Shown here: one piece after another, positions 28,705-42,656 of the stretch
Position numbering within the stretch: position 1 is the first letter of the stretch
How the letters are laid out: every line of letters begins with the position of its first letter
From: Balanoglossus misakiensis
Lineage: Eukaryota; Hemichordata
Reading direction: 5' to 3'
Length of the DNA stretch: 64,000 nucleotides
NCBI GenBank assembly: GCA_040954595.2
Contig: CM082584.2
Coordinates: 13,702,001 to 13,766,000, forward strand
The notes under the pieces: model-generated
Told to the model about the DNA's origin: nothing
What the model saw: the letters and a program-made list of their open reading frames with translations, nothing else
Database searches by the model: none
Program-made: the position numbers and the translations under genes

Positions 28705-31700
28705 AGCTATACACTTTAATGTTAAGCTGCAAATCAACGAGGGAATTCCTTGTCAGGTTTTTATTTTGGGAATGTTGGTTCATGCAGAATTTGTCTGTCA
28801 TGTCATTGTGACATTTCATCAAAAACACCAGATGCAGGATAGAAAACCTCCACCAGTCATCACATTTATTAAATTATTAAACATTTTAAATTTTTTAATG
28901 GCAATTGGTTAACGCATTTTCTTGCTGGTGTCTAATACTGAACTTAAACTGTACATGCTGTACTTTAGTAATGCAAGCATTCCACACGCAATGCCTGTGT
29001 TCTATAAGTGGCGGTTGCTATCGATTAACCACAGGAAGAAATATTATCACTCTGTTCCAAGCTTCAAAGACATTCCAGTATTCAATGGGTTGAATGTCCC
29101 TAGCTGTGAATCGGTGTACATGGCTCAGTAGCCACTGTGTTGCATATTTGTCGGTCTGGGGGGTTTAACTCTGCACTCAGGGAAACTGCAGGTGTACAGA
29201 CAATTTGACTAGATCTCCAAAATGTTTCAAAATGGCTGTTTAAATTTCCATCAAATTTAACATTGGTTCTTGGAAAATGCCCAAATGTTGTATATGAAGC
29301 TAGTTATGTTTTCATCAGTTATATAAAGATGCACTTCAAGAAAATTAGTTAAAACTTTACCTTTATTTAAGTTATTCCATTTGTAATTATGTAAGTCATA
29401 TTTGAAATGTGACTTCACAAAAGACGTTTATTTCTAAGGCCCTTATTGTACTTGCACATGTAGTTATTAGAATTTGATATGGTTTGTGATTCATACCGAC
29501 TGCAGCAGGGTTAATTACATATATTTCGAGGAGAGGTTATGTTACATTGAGGACAAGTTGTTGCTTTTTAAAGACATGTAGCAAAGGGTATGAAATTTCA
29601 TAATCTAAAAACAGGAGAAAAAAATGTTCGCTCTTCTTCCATCATGCCCCAGGAAATTAGGCCCTCATCCAGTTTATTTGCATGTTAAATCTTAACCCTT
29701 CCTCCCTGAATTTGAATGTAGGAGCCCAGATTTAGCATGGAGAACAGTAGGATTTGATTTTTGCTCAGTGATGGAGAGGTTAAACTGTATGATATGTTAC
29801 GTCTTTACCTGTCAAGTGCCAAGATGTGGCGAATTATCCTGGTTGAGTACCCAAGGAATGTTGACGGCATTTTATTGAGTAATTTTAATGCACCCAAATG
29901 TCAACACTACTCGACAGGGAATATTTGTTTTATCGTGTTGTGTCAGCCCTCAGATTAAAAGCAATACCGCACTCCCTGTTTTCGGTAAATACAAGACTCC
30001 AGAATATTGAGACAGGCAATGACAGATGTCAGGCCCTTGTTAGGTTTGAAATGCTCGGAGAAATTACATTTTATAATTGGACGATGGGCATTCTGATGGC
30101 TATATTAGTTTCCACCTGTTATGCTGCAGCAGATTTTTTGACATGGCAGCTCTGGAGAAACAGTGGGATTTTGATGAGCGGCTTGTGTTTACAGTAGAAT
30201 GAATGACAGTGATGTGAGAGCTTTGATGAAGGAGCAGCTGTTATCCTTCATCCAGTCAGCATATCTTCAAATCAAAAATAATATTTTTTAGCTTTCATTT
30301 GCTATAGTTGTACCTGTGGGAGCTTATATGGGATCATTCAGCCTCTGCCTGCCTGTATATACGTACACGTAAGTAGGTACTTACATGTATGTATGTATGT
30401 GTGTAATGAAACAGTCATCCTGTTGTGAACTTGGTCAGCGGTCTGGAATCTTTGGTGACAGTGCAAGTTGGAAGTCCTGGAATTTTGGCTTTTAGTGACA
30501 TGTAATTTGGGAAATCCATACATACATGTAGACCTGGGCTTGCAATACGGTATTCATTATCATCACATCAGGGATGGAGATGGAAATTTCACGAAACTGA
30601 TTAATTTCAATTTATTCTGTTCCTCCCAAATGAAATGCACAGCAACTGTGACCTCAGGGGTATGCTCATTTCTTTAGATTAGAGTGGGCTGTCGCTTCTT
30701 TCAAATTTCTTTGCAATAATTTAAATGAAAATACTATTATTAACATTTTTTCTGTTAGAATAGCAGGGGACATGTTCAGTAATTCTCTTGAAATAGTGTT
30801 TAGACTACTGTTTTGTGATATCACTCCACTCAGACACTTGTCCTTCATTAATTATTTGTGTTACCTCTTACGCAAATAAGATGCTTCTGTTTGTTGGGAA
30901 GATTTATGCAAGATAGTGAGTAAAACAGATCGCTGGTGTTACAGGATATTTTTACAACACGTTTTAGAAGAGAGACCGAGATGGAGAGAGCGAGTAAAAT
31001 TTATGGCATAACATCGCACACATGTCGCCATACAAACACACGTAGGCAGTTACACAACTGCCAGAATGTTTTGTTAAAAGGCAAACTGTTGTGTGCACAT
31101 ACAAAACATTTAGCAAACAGCAGGTTGATATTTTTACCATATTTCATATTTACACATAAGTTCTTGTTTTGTGTATTTTAAAGTAAAATATTGCATCTCA
31201 ATATTTTTATTGTGTTACTCTGGTGATACGTGAATAATATAATAAATTTCTCAGTGATACACATTATTAGTAATACACAGCGCAGGATTATTTAAGAATT
31301 TTCTATGATCCAGTGCTTGAACTTTGACCTCCCATGGGGTCATTTGGGTTCATATCCATAGCTACGAGGGCTGCAGACCAGTATCAACATGATTAGTTTG
31401 CGGGTGGTTTACACACAAGGGAATGTTACCCTGTAGTAATTTTCAGTCCATTGGCTTGCATTTCTTTTGAGAAGTCTCCTCTGATTTGAAATCTAAAGGA
31501 AAGGAAAGAAATGTACACAACACTGACATGAACAAGCTACAACACATACCAGAAAGAAATTTTCGTGAGATCAGAGAAATTTTACCCAACAGTCACTCAC
31601 TGGCATATTTGCACTCTGTGCCATTTAATCATGGAAATGCACCTTTTAGATTGAATCGAATTAACCTGATTATATTATTAAAAAAAAACATGAATATGGG

Positions 31701-32896
31701 AAACAGATTCATTCATTATGAGATGCAATAACACGCACCAAAGTCAATTTCATTTCACCCTGGGCGGTACACATCAAACGTTCGTTACATGCTCTAATAT
31801 TTTTGCGTTTCACTTTCATAAAGCAATGCAGAGATTGAAGAGCGGCTAGATTAAAATCAGAAACAGACTTCCGGAAAGTGATTTAAATTCCACTTTGGGA
31901 GATTATACATCTCGGCAAATCATTAGGGTCAGGAGCACTGACCTTTCTTTATGGAAAATATATTTTGAAGCAGGGCAATATTTGTGCATTGCAGAGATTT
32001 CTTTTCCTCTTTTGGCGCAAGCCGGATAAGAGGAACTCCGGATTCCTTGGAGAATTTTGCAGTTAATTCTGTCTGTGGCCTTTATGTACCTGAAGTAAGC
32101 CCTTAGAGAATCTTCGTTCTGTATTTAACCGTGTAGCAGACTTAGTAATTGTGAACAAATGTGGCAGACTGGTTTGTGGTGTCAAATTTTCTGGAAAGTG
32201 ATCTCTGGCACACAGGAAGTGTACATCAGAGATCTATTTAGAGTTGAAAGGAATACCACATGATTATAAAAGCAGTCACTTTTACCCATTTTATATATTA
32301 GTACATGTTAATGTGTGTTTTGAAGATTTCCCATTATAAAGCACTTAGCATCTTGTAGCTATGGTCATTTCTGCTCATGTCAGGCACTGTGCATGTACAT
32401 GTATAAAATGAAAAATATATATGTGCGGAAAGTTTAGAAATAACTGCCAGCAGGTACATTCACCTTGGTTTGTTTGAGATGTCATGGAAAGACGTGTAGT
32501 ATCGATGAGAGATTATAATCTTGAGAGAGATTTGTGTTTGCTTCATACGTACATGTATGACAGCTCAGGAAGACTGTTTTTTAAAGACAGCATCTGTACT
32601 AATTCATGTTTTTATGTATGCCATGTCGCATACAGAATCCATGACAAATGCGATAATAGATGTATATGGCAAGGTGTTTGCATCATTTCATTGAAATATG
32701 ATCGATTGATATGTTTCAAACACCAGATGTATCCTACATTAAAGTCATAAATGTCATCTTGAGAGATGTCTGTCTCCAGAGCTTCTGTCAGATTTATCAA
32801 AATACGTAATCCCTCTTCTATGAAACCTACAGTAACATTTGCAGCAGCTGACCCAACATCAACTCTTAAATTTACAATACTGTATTGCACAGAAAC

Positions 32897-33138
32897 ATTG
32901 CCATAGTGACATGCTCGTATGGTAATTATGAGCTGTCTCATGACACATTGATTTTTCTTGAAATTGCTTGGCTGTTGCCGTGGCAGTTTTATTTTCATCC
33001 CACAAAAGTTTCATGATTATCTGCTTGTGTTCCATAACATTGATTGGCAAGGGTAGCGGTTCGAACATTTTAACCAATTCGCAGTTTCATGGTGCGCTCT
33101 CTTTTCTGATGAAGCTGATTGGCTGTTGCCATGGAAGT
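32897..33138. promoter_or_regulatory. Cluster of three RFX X-box-like motifs
   Basis: ATTGCCATAGTGAC (32897-32910), GTTGCCGTGGCAGT (32974-32987) and GTTGCCATGGAAGT (33125-33138). The RFX consensus is GTNRCC(N0-3)RGYAAC. Function is inferred only. Confidence 0.35.
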
Positions 33139-36100
33139 TATCTTAAGCATGTCATTATGGGTAATTTCACGATGTCTGTTGTTTCCATCATGGTCGGCTG
33201 TTGCTGGGATTAATTACATGTATTTATGCACAGAATCTGAGATAATGATAATATGTGGATATGAAATGCCTTGTGGATGATGTGCTACAGAACAGGAAAT
33301 GTCAGGAAGTATTTGGGAGGGAAATGGAGGATGGGTGGGAGAGTTTCCCCAGTGGAATATCCCAAAAGTAAACAACAACAACAACAACAACATAAACCCT
33401 GGAGCACTGGTCTTACAATTGTACATTCATGTTTGTAAGTTCACATTTTTTGACTTGTGAGTGTTTAGAGTGCCAACAATAAAGGTATGTGCATGTGGCC
33501 TTGTCCCTGTGTTGAGAAGTGTGGTTTCGACAGCATGCTTGTAAATGTGAATGCATTTGTGCCAGTTCTGACCTTATTTGACCTCTTCCGACCTTGCCTA
33601 TGGTGGCATTGTACATTGTTGTGTGTGTTATTCGGGAAAGGGTTCAAACGACAGACAAAAAGTAACGAAATTCGAGAAGTCCAGCAACAGCAACAGAATT
33701 ACCTCAGATGTCTGCCAGCAGAATTACTGAAACCGTGGAAACAGGATAAATTTGAAATTTTCCAGGTGATGTGCTTTGGGCATGTGTAAACCGAGATGAA
33801 TTTCTAATTTTAGAAACAAGTACATTACATGCAGTCATGCATATCTTCAGTGGGGCGGCATGTCACACATGTCCATGTTGCATGTCAAGGACCATCCTGT
33901 GGTTTAAGACGGAATTCATCCTTCAGTTATTAATATGACCAAAAAAGATTACAGTGCTGTTTCAAAAGTGGAATAAGTTGATCTTTTTTGTCCACTGCCT
34001 GGCAACTGTAAGATGTGATCACACATATACAGTGTGTGACACATCAATGATGTTTGTATTTTGATTGTACATTGCAAATCCCAATCACTGCGGCCATTGT
34101 CAAAAGCATAGCACCACAGGCAGTTTGATCGACAAGGCGAAGTTTGGTGATGTCAAGTTAATCCACTCTGCTATTTACGGAACTGGTGGTATAATGAACA
34201 GAACTGTTGAGAAAAACAGTAGAAGCCATCAAGCATGTACTCCTGAGGATCATGAGATTGTACATGGTACTGTTGTTAGTAAGGTGTTTGGAAATGATGT
34301 TGTTGGTTTCATGAAAGTATAGAGCAAAGGAAATAAGGGCCAAACATTCAGTGTCTTCAGTCACAAAGTTTTCAGTTGCAAGCCAATTCAATTTTAAGAT
34401 TTCTGAATCAAAGTTTAGCATGCTGTTGTGAGTAGGACAAGAAAGTGTACATGTACATGTAGTTGATACACACAACAAAAGTACTGGAAAAATGGGGAAA
34501 GTTTGTACCGTGACAGGTAGTAGACCTTTCAGAGCCAATATTAAACTGGAGAGATAAGACTGGGTTTTAGATCACCGGTATTATTTTCACTAAGTTGAAT
34601 GTACCCAGCAGCTGAATTTAGAGAAGACAGAAAACTGAAAATCGAATAAATAGGACAAAAGTTGGCAACCATGGAATTCAGGTCTCTGTCGGAATCCAAC
34701 CATTGAAACATTTTTGTTGAAGCGATGAATGTAGAATCGACAGTTTTTGTGTGGATGTTACCGGTGGTATTGTGGTCTGTAACAGTTGTTAGATCAGGCC
34801 ATTTTTTTCTTTCTGTCATGTCTTTGACGAAACATCAATGAACAGTTTTTGGGTTTTTATCGTCATTCAGCACGGAGGCCAGTCGATCCTTGCATTCAGC
34901 TGCACAAAAGACCAGTGTTCCAGTTATTTGACTCTTACAAGTAGTGCTACATGTATGTTGTTTGCATTTGTGAAAAATGAAATTCAGTGTAAGGGATTAT
35001 CGATATAAAATTGTTCTGCTAGTTGTTTGGAGTTTAATGTACTGTTCAAGCGGTTAATAAATACATGTAGTTGCATACATTTCTGCAGGGGTTTCCGAAA
35101 TCAATTTCAGTCTGCAGGCTGAAATCTCAGTTTAGGTGCATTTGTACTTTCAAACGAATGTTCTGTAATTTTTCATACTGAAGACATCATACTTGGTATA
35201 CACTGACTTGTTCTCTCCAGTGAAGAGTTGTGTGTGTTTCAATTTTCATCTGTATACATGTATCTGTACCAATGGAAGTTTCCAGTGTGGTACGCATACC
35301 ATCAGAGTTTGTCATTCTGTTTCGTCAATTGCTTCTCAGGCCGGCATCATGCGGCATGTGCAAAATTGTCTGTTCCAGTCTGCATTTGCCAGTTATTAAT
35401 AAATCGTCGAATGCAATATATACACATTCTACCGGGGTATAAGCTTTTCCTGCATTTATTTGAAGAAAAAAAATTTCTATTGAACTTATGAGACACCTGT
35501 CAACACAGCCTAGCAAAACTCTTATGAACATTTATCTATGGTCAAATTAAATTACTTGGCTCTCAAAATATGGGTGCATGTGAAGATATGCAGTTTTGTA
35601 TGTTTTTTACGCCTGATTGAACATGCCAGTATGCATGCTGCAAACAGCCACCTGCAATGTCAAAATCATATTAGAACAATCATGATATATCGAGTGATCA
35701 GTTCTTTTGTCAGTGTTCACAATCTGTCAATAGAGGGCATTCTTTCCTGTGTCAGTTGCAGTTGATTTTTTTTGATATTCTCTCATTAGATCCAAAAAGA
35801 AAAAAAAGCCAAGGAGCCAGGTGGTGATGGAAAGTATAAATAATAGTATTGTACTTGAATTCAAAGGAGGAAGTGGAAATTTGAGCTGCAATTTCACAGA
35901 ATATTAAATTTGACATTCTGGTGTATCGTATGTGACAGGTGTAACCTGTGACCATATCCTTTACTTCACCTGAAAAAAGAAATTGACATCAACTTCTCAA
36001 ATCCTCCGTTTCAAGAGAACCAGGGGAAGCGTTCTCCTCTATCTTCCCTCACACCATTCTAACAAGCCAGAGCCTCTCTGCTGCTCCACACAATGATAAA

Positions 36101-36418
36101 GAGACTTGTAGTGTTCGACAAAGTTTCATCTCTGCTTCTCTCACATTTTGCTCCCTTCCAAAAACATCATTGAGTGAGTGGTGTTCTCCCCAGGAATTTA
36201 TGATAACAGACTGGTTAATTTCCATAGCAATAGATATAATTGATATGTTAATGAAGTTTTGTGTGTGTGCAATTATAAAGAGCAATGGCCATCTTGCTTT
36301 CATTGCTCTGAGGAGAAAATGTGTGTAAAACAGAGAGAAAACAATCCTTAAAATGGCCATTTATATTACACATTTCCCCTAGACCTAACCAAGGTGAGCT
36401 GAGTCATTTTCCCCAGTT

Positions 36419-36437
36419 CCCCCCCCCCCCCCCCCCC
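36419..36437. repeat. Poly-C run (C19)
   Basis: Homopolymer of cytosine. Prone to length error in sequencing. Confidence 0.9.
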
Positions 36438-36908
36438 ATTGTGTTTTCCCTGGCCCACTTCACTTCACCAGTAATAACGCTCACTTTCATGCCTAATGAA
36501 ATTTGGCACCCGTAGATTCCAAGCGATTTCCCCAGACAGCTGCCTGGAATGCATGGTGCACAGCCGGCCCTGGTTGAGCTAGAGAAAATTACAGTGTAAG
36601 AGAGAGAAAATTTGAAATTACATCCAGTTGGCTGCCCAGGTTGTATTGCGATGACGGTTTGATAATTCCATGAAGTGGAATGGTGTGAAATACATGTTGA
36701 TGTATTTTGCTCGTTGTGTTGTGTAACTTTCAGACAGACAAAAATGGCTTTCTTTTTATGATATGTCAGAGGTACATGTACATGTAGTCTTCTGTTCGTA
36801 TAGTGGTACTCAAGATGATATTACAGATACATGACATACTTCTGTGACTTGTGAATTGTGTGTACCAATGGATGATAAACAGAAGTCAGTAAGCTGAACA
36901 ATACAAAA

Positions 36909-36997
36909 TAACCCTTTCACCACCATGGTTTGGTCCACATCCATCGTTTCTGTGGTAAAGTTGGACCTTTATAAAGGGGAATGGGGTGAAAGGGTTA
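36909..36997. mobile_element. 89-bp palindromic MITE
   Basis: Perfect 13-bp terminal inverted repeats TAACCCTTTCACC (36909-36921) and GGTGAAAGGGTTA (36985-36997), with further internal pairing tggtcca/ttggacc. CCCTTT...AAAGGG ends next to TTAA-like sites suggest a piggyBac-type miniature element. Confidence 0.7.
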
Positions 36998-39900
36998 AGT
37001 GAAACAGAAATATTCTATTCTAAACATTAAAAATAACATTAGCAACTTCTATAGTGCTGAGCAGACAATTGTTCTTTTCAGCATTTTTGTTTGTGGTGCT
37101 TGTTTGCGCCAGTCTCAGTACAGTCAACCTGCCTGAAATAACCATAGCTTGGCGAGCAAATATGGTGTCACTAGTGAATCTTTTGTGTCAATGGTGTGTG
37201 ATACTGGCTTGTAAGGCACATCACACTGACTGAAGGATGATAGCAGAGATCACACTGGAGTGATTGCAAGGAACAGGCAGAAAACATCACTTTCTACAAG
37301 GTTGTTTTAATTTTGAAGGCTCCTTACAGTGAACCTTGTGACCTAAATCAACCCCCACTGATCCAGGGACATCAAATTGTTGTGTCTGAGTTATTTGAGA
37401 AGGTCTATGTTGATCTGATTTGCATGACAAAAATTAGACAAGTTTCCATAAGAAAGTGCTTTGTACTTTTTTGTCTCTATTTCATATGAAGTAGGTTAAG
37501 TTTTTAAAACATTTTCTTTTTAAGCAAAAATCATGACATTTTGTTGATGTAGTGATAGTTGAGGAAACATAGAAAACTGCATGTAAGTTATCAACACAAT
37601 ATATACAATTGAATTGTATGAAATACATGACATAATCATGCGTGGCTGCTATGTAGCAATGTGGATGTACATAGTGTGTAAGTGTGATATCAGGCTTACA
37701 TTTGTCTGTATCAGAAAATCGGAAATCATTATGTTGGCAATAAAACAAGATGTATAAATCAATCAGTCATCTCTTTATTCAACAGAGGGAACCATTCATT
37801 AGGAACAATAACGAAAAGTGGACCATTCATCAAAATTGGTGCATGACCTACATCTGAGTGTCGAGCATCTGAAGTAATTGATTATATGAAGTATTTGCAG
37901 GGACAAACAACATTGTTTTATCCCCAAATGTTAGAATTTTCTTTTATTTGGCCTGGGGTGACTGAGGGAATTGTGCCCACTCACAGTCAGATGTGTATGT
38001 ACACAAACCATGTACAGAAATGGCGAATTGTTGAAATTCTGCTCTGCACTTCTTACCCGGCGAAATTACCGGTATAACTTCAAAATGGACCATCAATCTG
38101 GCACCTGACCACTAAGTTGAAGTGGGTTTTATTTGCTGCTTGTTCAGTTGTTGATTCTTGTGGAATGTTAAGAGTCTTGAATGGCTCACACGCAGCACAA
38201 ACTTGAAGTCAAATTACCCTGACTTTATGTGTGGGCTTGTTGGAGTTGCAATAAAATGATTGCTATGTGTTGGCGCTCATGGTCATAGGGATGTTTATTG
38301 TGACAATGCTGGTCGGTGAGAATGTGTAAAGAAATGTTGAAAGCAGGGAATACATGTGTTGTTACTGTCTTGGTTAGGTTTTCCTCTCAGAAAGGAACTA
38401 ATAAGGTTTTGGTATCCACTACAGACATATTTGCAATTGGAGTCAGAGCGTGTCTGTTTCACTATGGTATTTCTGTCAGCTCTTTGGAGACGTACATGGA
38501 AATTTGTATCGATGGGGAAAACCATAATGGAAACTGCACCTGTGTAGTTGTAGGTTTGTCACCAGTGTTTTAAAACTTGTCTGTGATCACACTTTGGGAA
38601 GCCTTTTTTTTATAAGTACATGTAAGTTCCAGAAACAATTTTGATAAAACTTATTAAAAGATGCAGCTTATGTTGGGAGAGTCCATGTTAGTATATACTG
38701 GTATTTCATAATTTATATTGATGTAATAACTTCATGGAAAAGTGCACACATACATTATACCCACTCTGCATTCTCTGATGTAGTGAAGAGCGCCCCCACA
38801 AGGTGATACATGAGGAAACTGGGATGACCGTTTGGTTCAGAATAAAAAGACCTGTAGACTGAAATCACATGGTTTGACTGATAAAATCCTTAGTCAGACA
38901 TGGTGCGATTTTCACCAGTATCCTCAGACACTTCCCCTACACCCCCCTCTTAATATGTGGACACATTGTGTAATTCAGAATCAGATGGCAAGCATACCAC
39001 GGTAGAATGCATCCATCGTGTCTGTCCTGCACCACATCAATCACGTTGACAGTGCCATGTTGGATGGTTCGTTCTGCTCTAAAAAAACGGAACTATTGAA
39101 TTTTTGAAAGCAGGCTGTCATATATACATTACCATATGGCATGTTTGATTTTTCTCTGTCTGTAGCTTCAAACCGAGCAGCGCTTACTGCATGTATACAT
39201 ACATGTGTCTTCAAAACCACAGACTATACTATCCACATCCCCTGTTCCCAGGCACTTAAAACTCTGCAGAATGCAGTTAAAGTAGTCTTCATTAAAGATT
39301 TAAGATGATCGTTCTAGTTTGAACAGCTGCAGTGAGCGGTACATTAAAGGTGTTCTGTTCGCGACAATTTGCGGATTCATCACACGAAGAAAACGGCGAA
39401 TCTGAAGTCGCATGCCTGCCGTGATAGTTTTACAATTACGACACAGTCCATTTCCCAAGCAATGTTGCAGAAACGTTGTTGAAACATCTCGGGTCGTAAA
39501 AACAACAGCTGGCCAGTACCAAAGGATGAATTGAAAAAAGAGAGAAAGAAAAAAAAAATGGACGATCTGTTGTGTAAATTTGTAATTACAGTGAATGATG
39601 TCATTGTCCAGTGTGAAATATGTTATTAGCTGGTCTCCCCTGTGTCTGTTGTACAGAAATTATTAATTGCTGTTGGCATAGTCATGGACTGTTGAAAAAG
39701 TAAATTTTGCATTTCTTTGCCGTATACTCAATGAAGTTGCAAACGTTGCTGGAGTGGCCCCCAAAAAACAAGGTTAACCGTTTAGGTGTTCATGTTCTGT
39801 GACTCCATATTTGTTAACTTCTTGTCACCAAAAGTATCAGTTGACGTCTGTTGACATCAGTCTTAATAGTTCATATTTCCAATTACTTAAAAGTTGTTTC

Positions 39901-42656
39901 CTGTTCAGATTTGAGTTTTAATGCAACTACCACATGACTAGTTAGCCTGAGGATGGATTGTATCGATATACGTGCGGTATAGTTACAGAGGCAGCCAGGC
40001 TCCATTTTGTGAGTGGGCCTTAATTCCACTGGGGCCCAATTTCTTCTACATCATATTTCAGCCTCAAGCCAACGCAACTTTCCAGAGTTTTTTCATCAAG
40101 TTGGACATCCTTTTTCTTGGGAAAACTTGCTTGTTTCCAAAGTTGTTCTTAATGATTCAGTACATGTATGTACAAATGCATCAATTCAAATAATAAAAAT
40201 AATATTCATGATATAAGTTCCACCTCCAAAAGACAAAGATAACATTCGTTATGCATTGGTGGATTAATTAGCAGAATTTTGGAGCAAACCAGAAGGGAAA
40301 TTGACTAAATGTTTAATTCATGGATGATATGTGATCAGTCCAACCCCTCCACCCCTCTGATCATGCGTAAAAATTACTTTATTAGAAGGAGATATGAAAA
40401 AGGTCAGTGAGGGTTGTTTGGAAGCCACCATGCTTTGTAGGTGATGTCTGGTGAGATGGTTGTATTAAAAATGAGTGAGGGCAGTCTTCTGTGAGATAAA
40501 CACTGATGCCTATCCATACAAGATCTTTGCACACGTCACGGTCGACACTCTGAAGGATGTTCTGTGCAGACTCGTCGGAACCATACATGAGACGATGTGA
40601 TTGTTCCCAATTTTGTCACTTTCTCTGTGCAATTATCCTGGCATACACTCTGTGTATAAGTATTATGCACAAGTGTTTTTTCACTTTGTAGCCAATATTA
40701 GCCGACACTTTTTTTTCTCTTCCTGAGTCCAGATCAATTTTACTGGATATTTTTTGCCTGAATGGAGATTGCCAACCCATCATATTGAGAGAAAGACATA
40801 AAAAATGACATGCAACTTGTGATCTCTGAATGTATAGACAGGAAAGGTTGTTGCCAAATTTGCATAGAGAAAATGGCATAAATGAAATCATTACGACAAA
40901 AATAAGCCATGTAATGAAGCCTATTAATCAGATTATCAGTGCTTTAGCGACATGTAGTGCATTGACACCACCACTTGGCACAAAGCTACAGGCAGGCTGT
41001 CTGGAAACTACAAGCGATAGTAGCTGGATTTTGAATCTTCCCAATGTGGAAATATACTGAGTGGAATAATAATATTCTGAAGTAATGCCGGACATGCCTA
41101 TTCAGCAAACGCTTTCTAATAATCCATGCCGTTCATTGATAATTGGCAACCTGTCTAATCTGGACACTTGGCAAACAGGAATTGGACACCCAGCATCCCC
41201 CGTCTTCGTAACACGTATTTTTGTAAACCGAACATCTGTGTACAGTGAAATTTTCTCTGACACTCCTAGTTCTATAATAAAAAAGTCATTTATAGCTTAA
41301 TCTGTACCATCTTTGCAAGTTTAACATATAATCAATTACATGTTTCCTTCCAGTTGCAACTGTAAAAGTTTAGAACTCGACTGTCTTGTCAAAAAAGCCA
41401 GAGAAAAGTGATGATTGTGAGATGCATGTGGAGACAGCTACTTACTGTCAATGTTTTTGTAGTCAGCATGACTGGTTTATTTGCCCCTAAATATATTTTG
41501 TCTGACCTGCTGTTGCATTTTGACATCATGATGCGGTCGTGTCGCCATAATTAAGATCTGTTTTATTTAGCTGTAGTAATGATGAAGTCGAAGTCAGACA
41601 TCCTGAATGTTAATTTAGATCTATTCATTGACTTGTCTATTCTCACAGTTATCAGATCAAGTGGCATTTTTTTGAGGCAGAGGGAAGTGTGCTGTTGATG
41701 GGAAGTGTAACAACAGGGTTCATTAACGACTCCTTTTTCCACCTTGGTATTCATGATGGAAAGTTGTCAACCAGTGTTCACACTTCCCGGGAAAATCCTG
41801 GAATTACTGACCATTCCTTGAAAAGTCTTTGAGGATCCTGGAGGATCCTGGAAAATGTAAACAAATTCCCGAAGATCAAGTCCTGAAAAATATATGTAGC
41901 TTTCCATTATGATATTGTAAAATGTTAATTATTGTGAAAAATGGTTTCGCTTGGGTTCATATAATTGTGAGGAGTTTGTGCGGTAGTGCTGAATTTAAGG
42001 TAAAAACACAGAATTCATACCTACATTATGTAAGCAGCTTTCACTTTTATGTGAGTAAAGACATTGCATCATTAGGCTGTTGTCAGTCTAACATACATGT
42101 AGAGGGCGAGATTTCAGTTGTAATAACCAATCATTCAACACATTCCAGTGAGCAGACCAAGCTAGCAAGTGAAATAAAACAACAAAATCCTCTCGAAATA
42201 AGTGATTTGTCCAAATTTGATCAATGGATTTGGTATAATCTGTGATATTGATTATTCGGTCGCAAAAGAAACGTCGCTTTGGTGGCAAATTTTGCTGTGA
42301 TTCCTTAAATTGTCAGTTTTTTTCACGGCACCATACCACTGCCATTAATGATTGGCAACTGCAATGAGTGAAGTGAGCACGAAGGGACATGAACTTGTGC
42401 CTTGATGTGACAAGCTTAAATTGTCAATGTCAGGTGATGGTTTCTGAAGTCTTCGCTGTTGTAGTGTTGATGTCATCTTTTTACGGTCATTGCAGAAATA
42501 CACATTTATACAAATTGACCAATGATGTCGGAAGTTGTATCATCATACATGTACTCTAAATGCGATGGTTACATTTTTTCTTCAAGGAAAATGTGTTTCT
42601 AGTGGGGGTTTTTTGGATGGAGCAATAACATCAACATATGATCCAAACTCCAAAGC
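36998..42656. other. Non-coding stretch
   Basis: AT-rich with scattered short direct repeats, including an ectopic (ggatcctgga)n-like patch at 41787-41890. No coding exon supported. Confidence 0.45.
41787..41890. repeat. Degenerate tcctgga-rich short repeat
   Basis: Repeated core (aaaatcctggaatt, gaggatcctggaggatcctgg, caagtcctgaaa), likely a transposon-derived fragment. Confidence 0.4.

Larger units (their letters stand above)
28705..36900. other. Long non-coding stretch (presumed intron of the second locus)
   Basis: AT-rich. Contains an X-box-like cluster (32897-33138), an (AAC)n run near 33370-33391, a C19 run (36419-36437) and TACATGTACATGTA palindromes (34448, 36773). No coding exon supported. 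Confidence 0.45.

Noticed and set aside
29691-29785. Possible MITE with ttaacccttcctccc and ggagaggttaaa ends
   Set aside because: Ends match too poorly to support an element.
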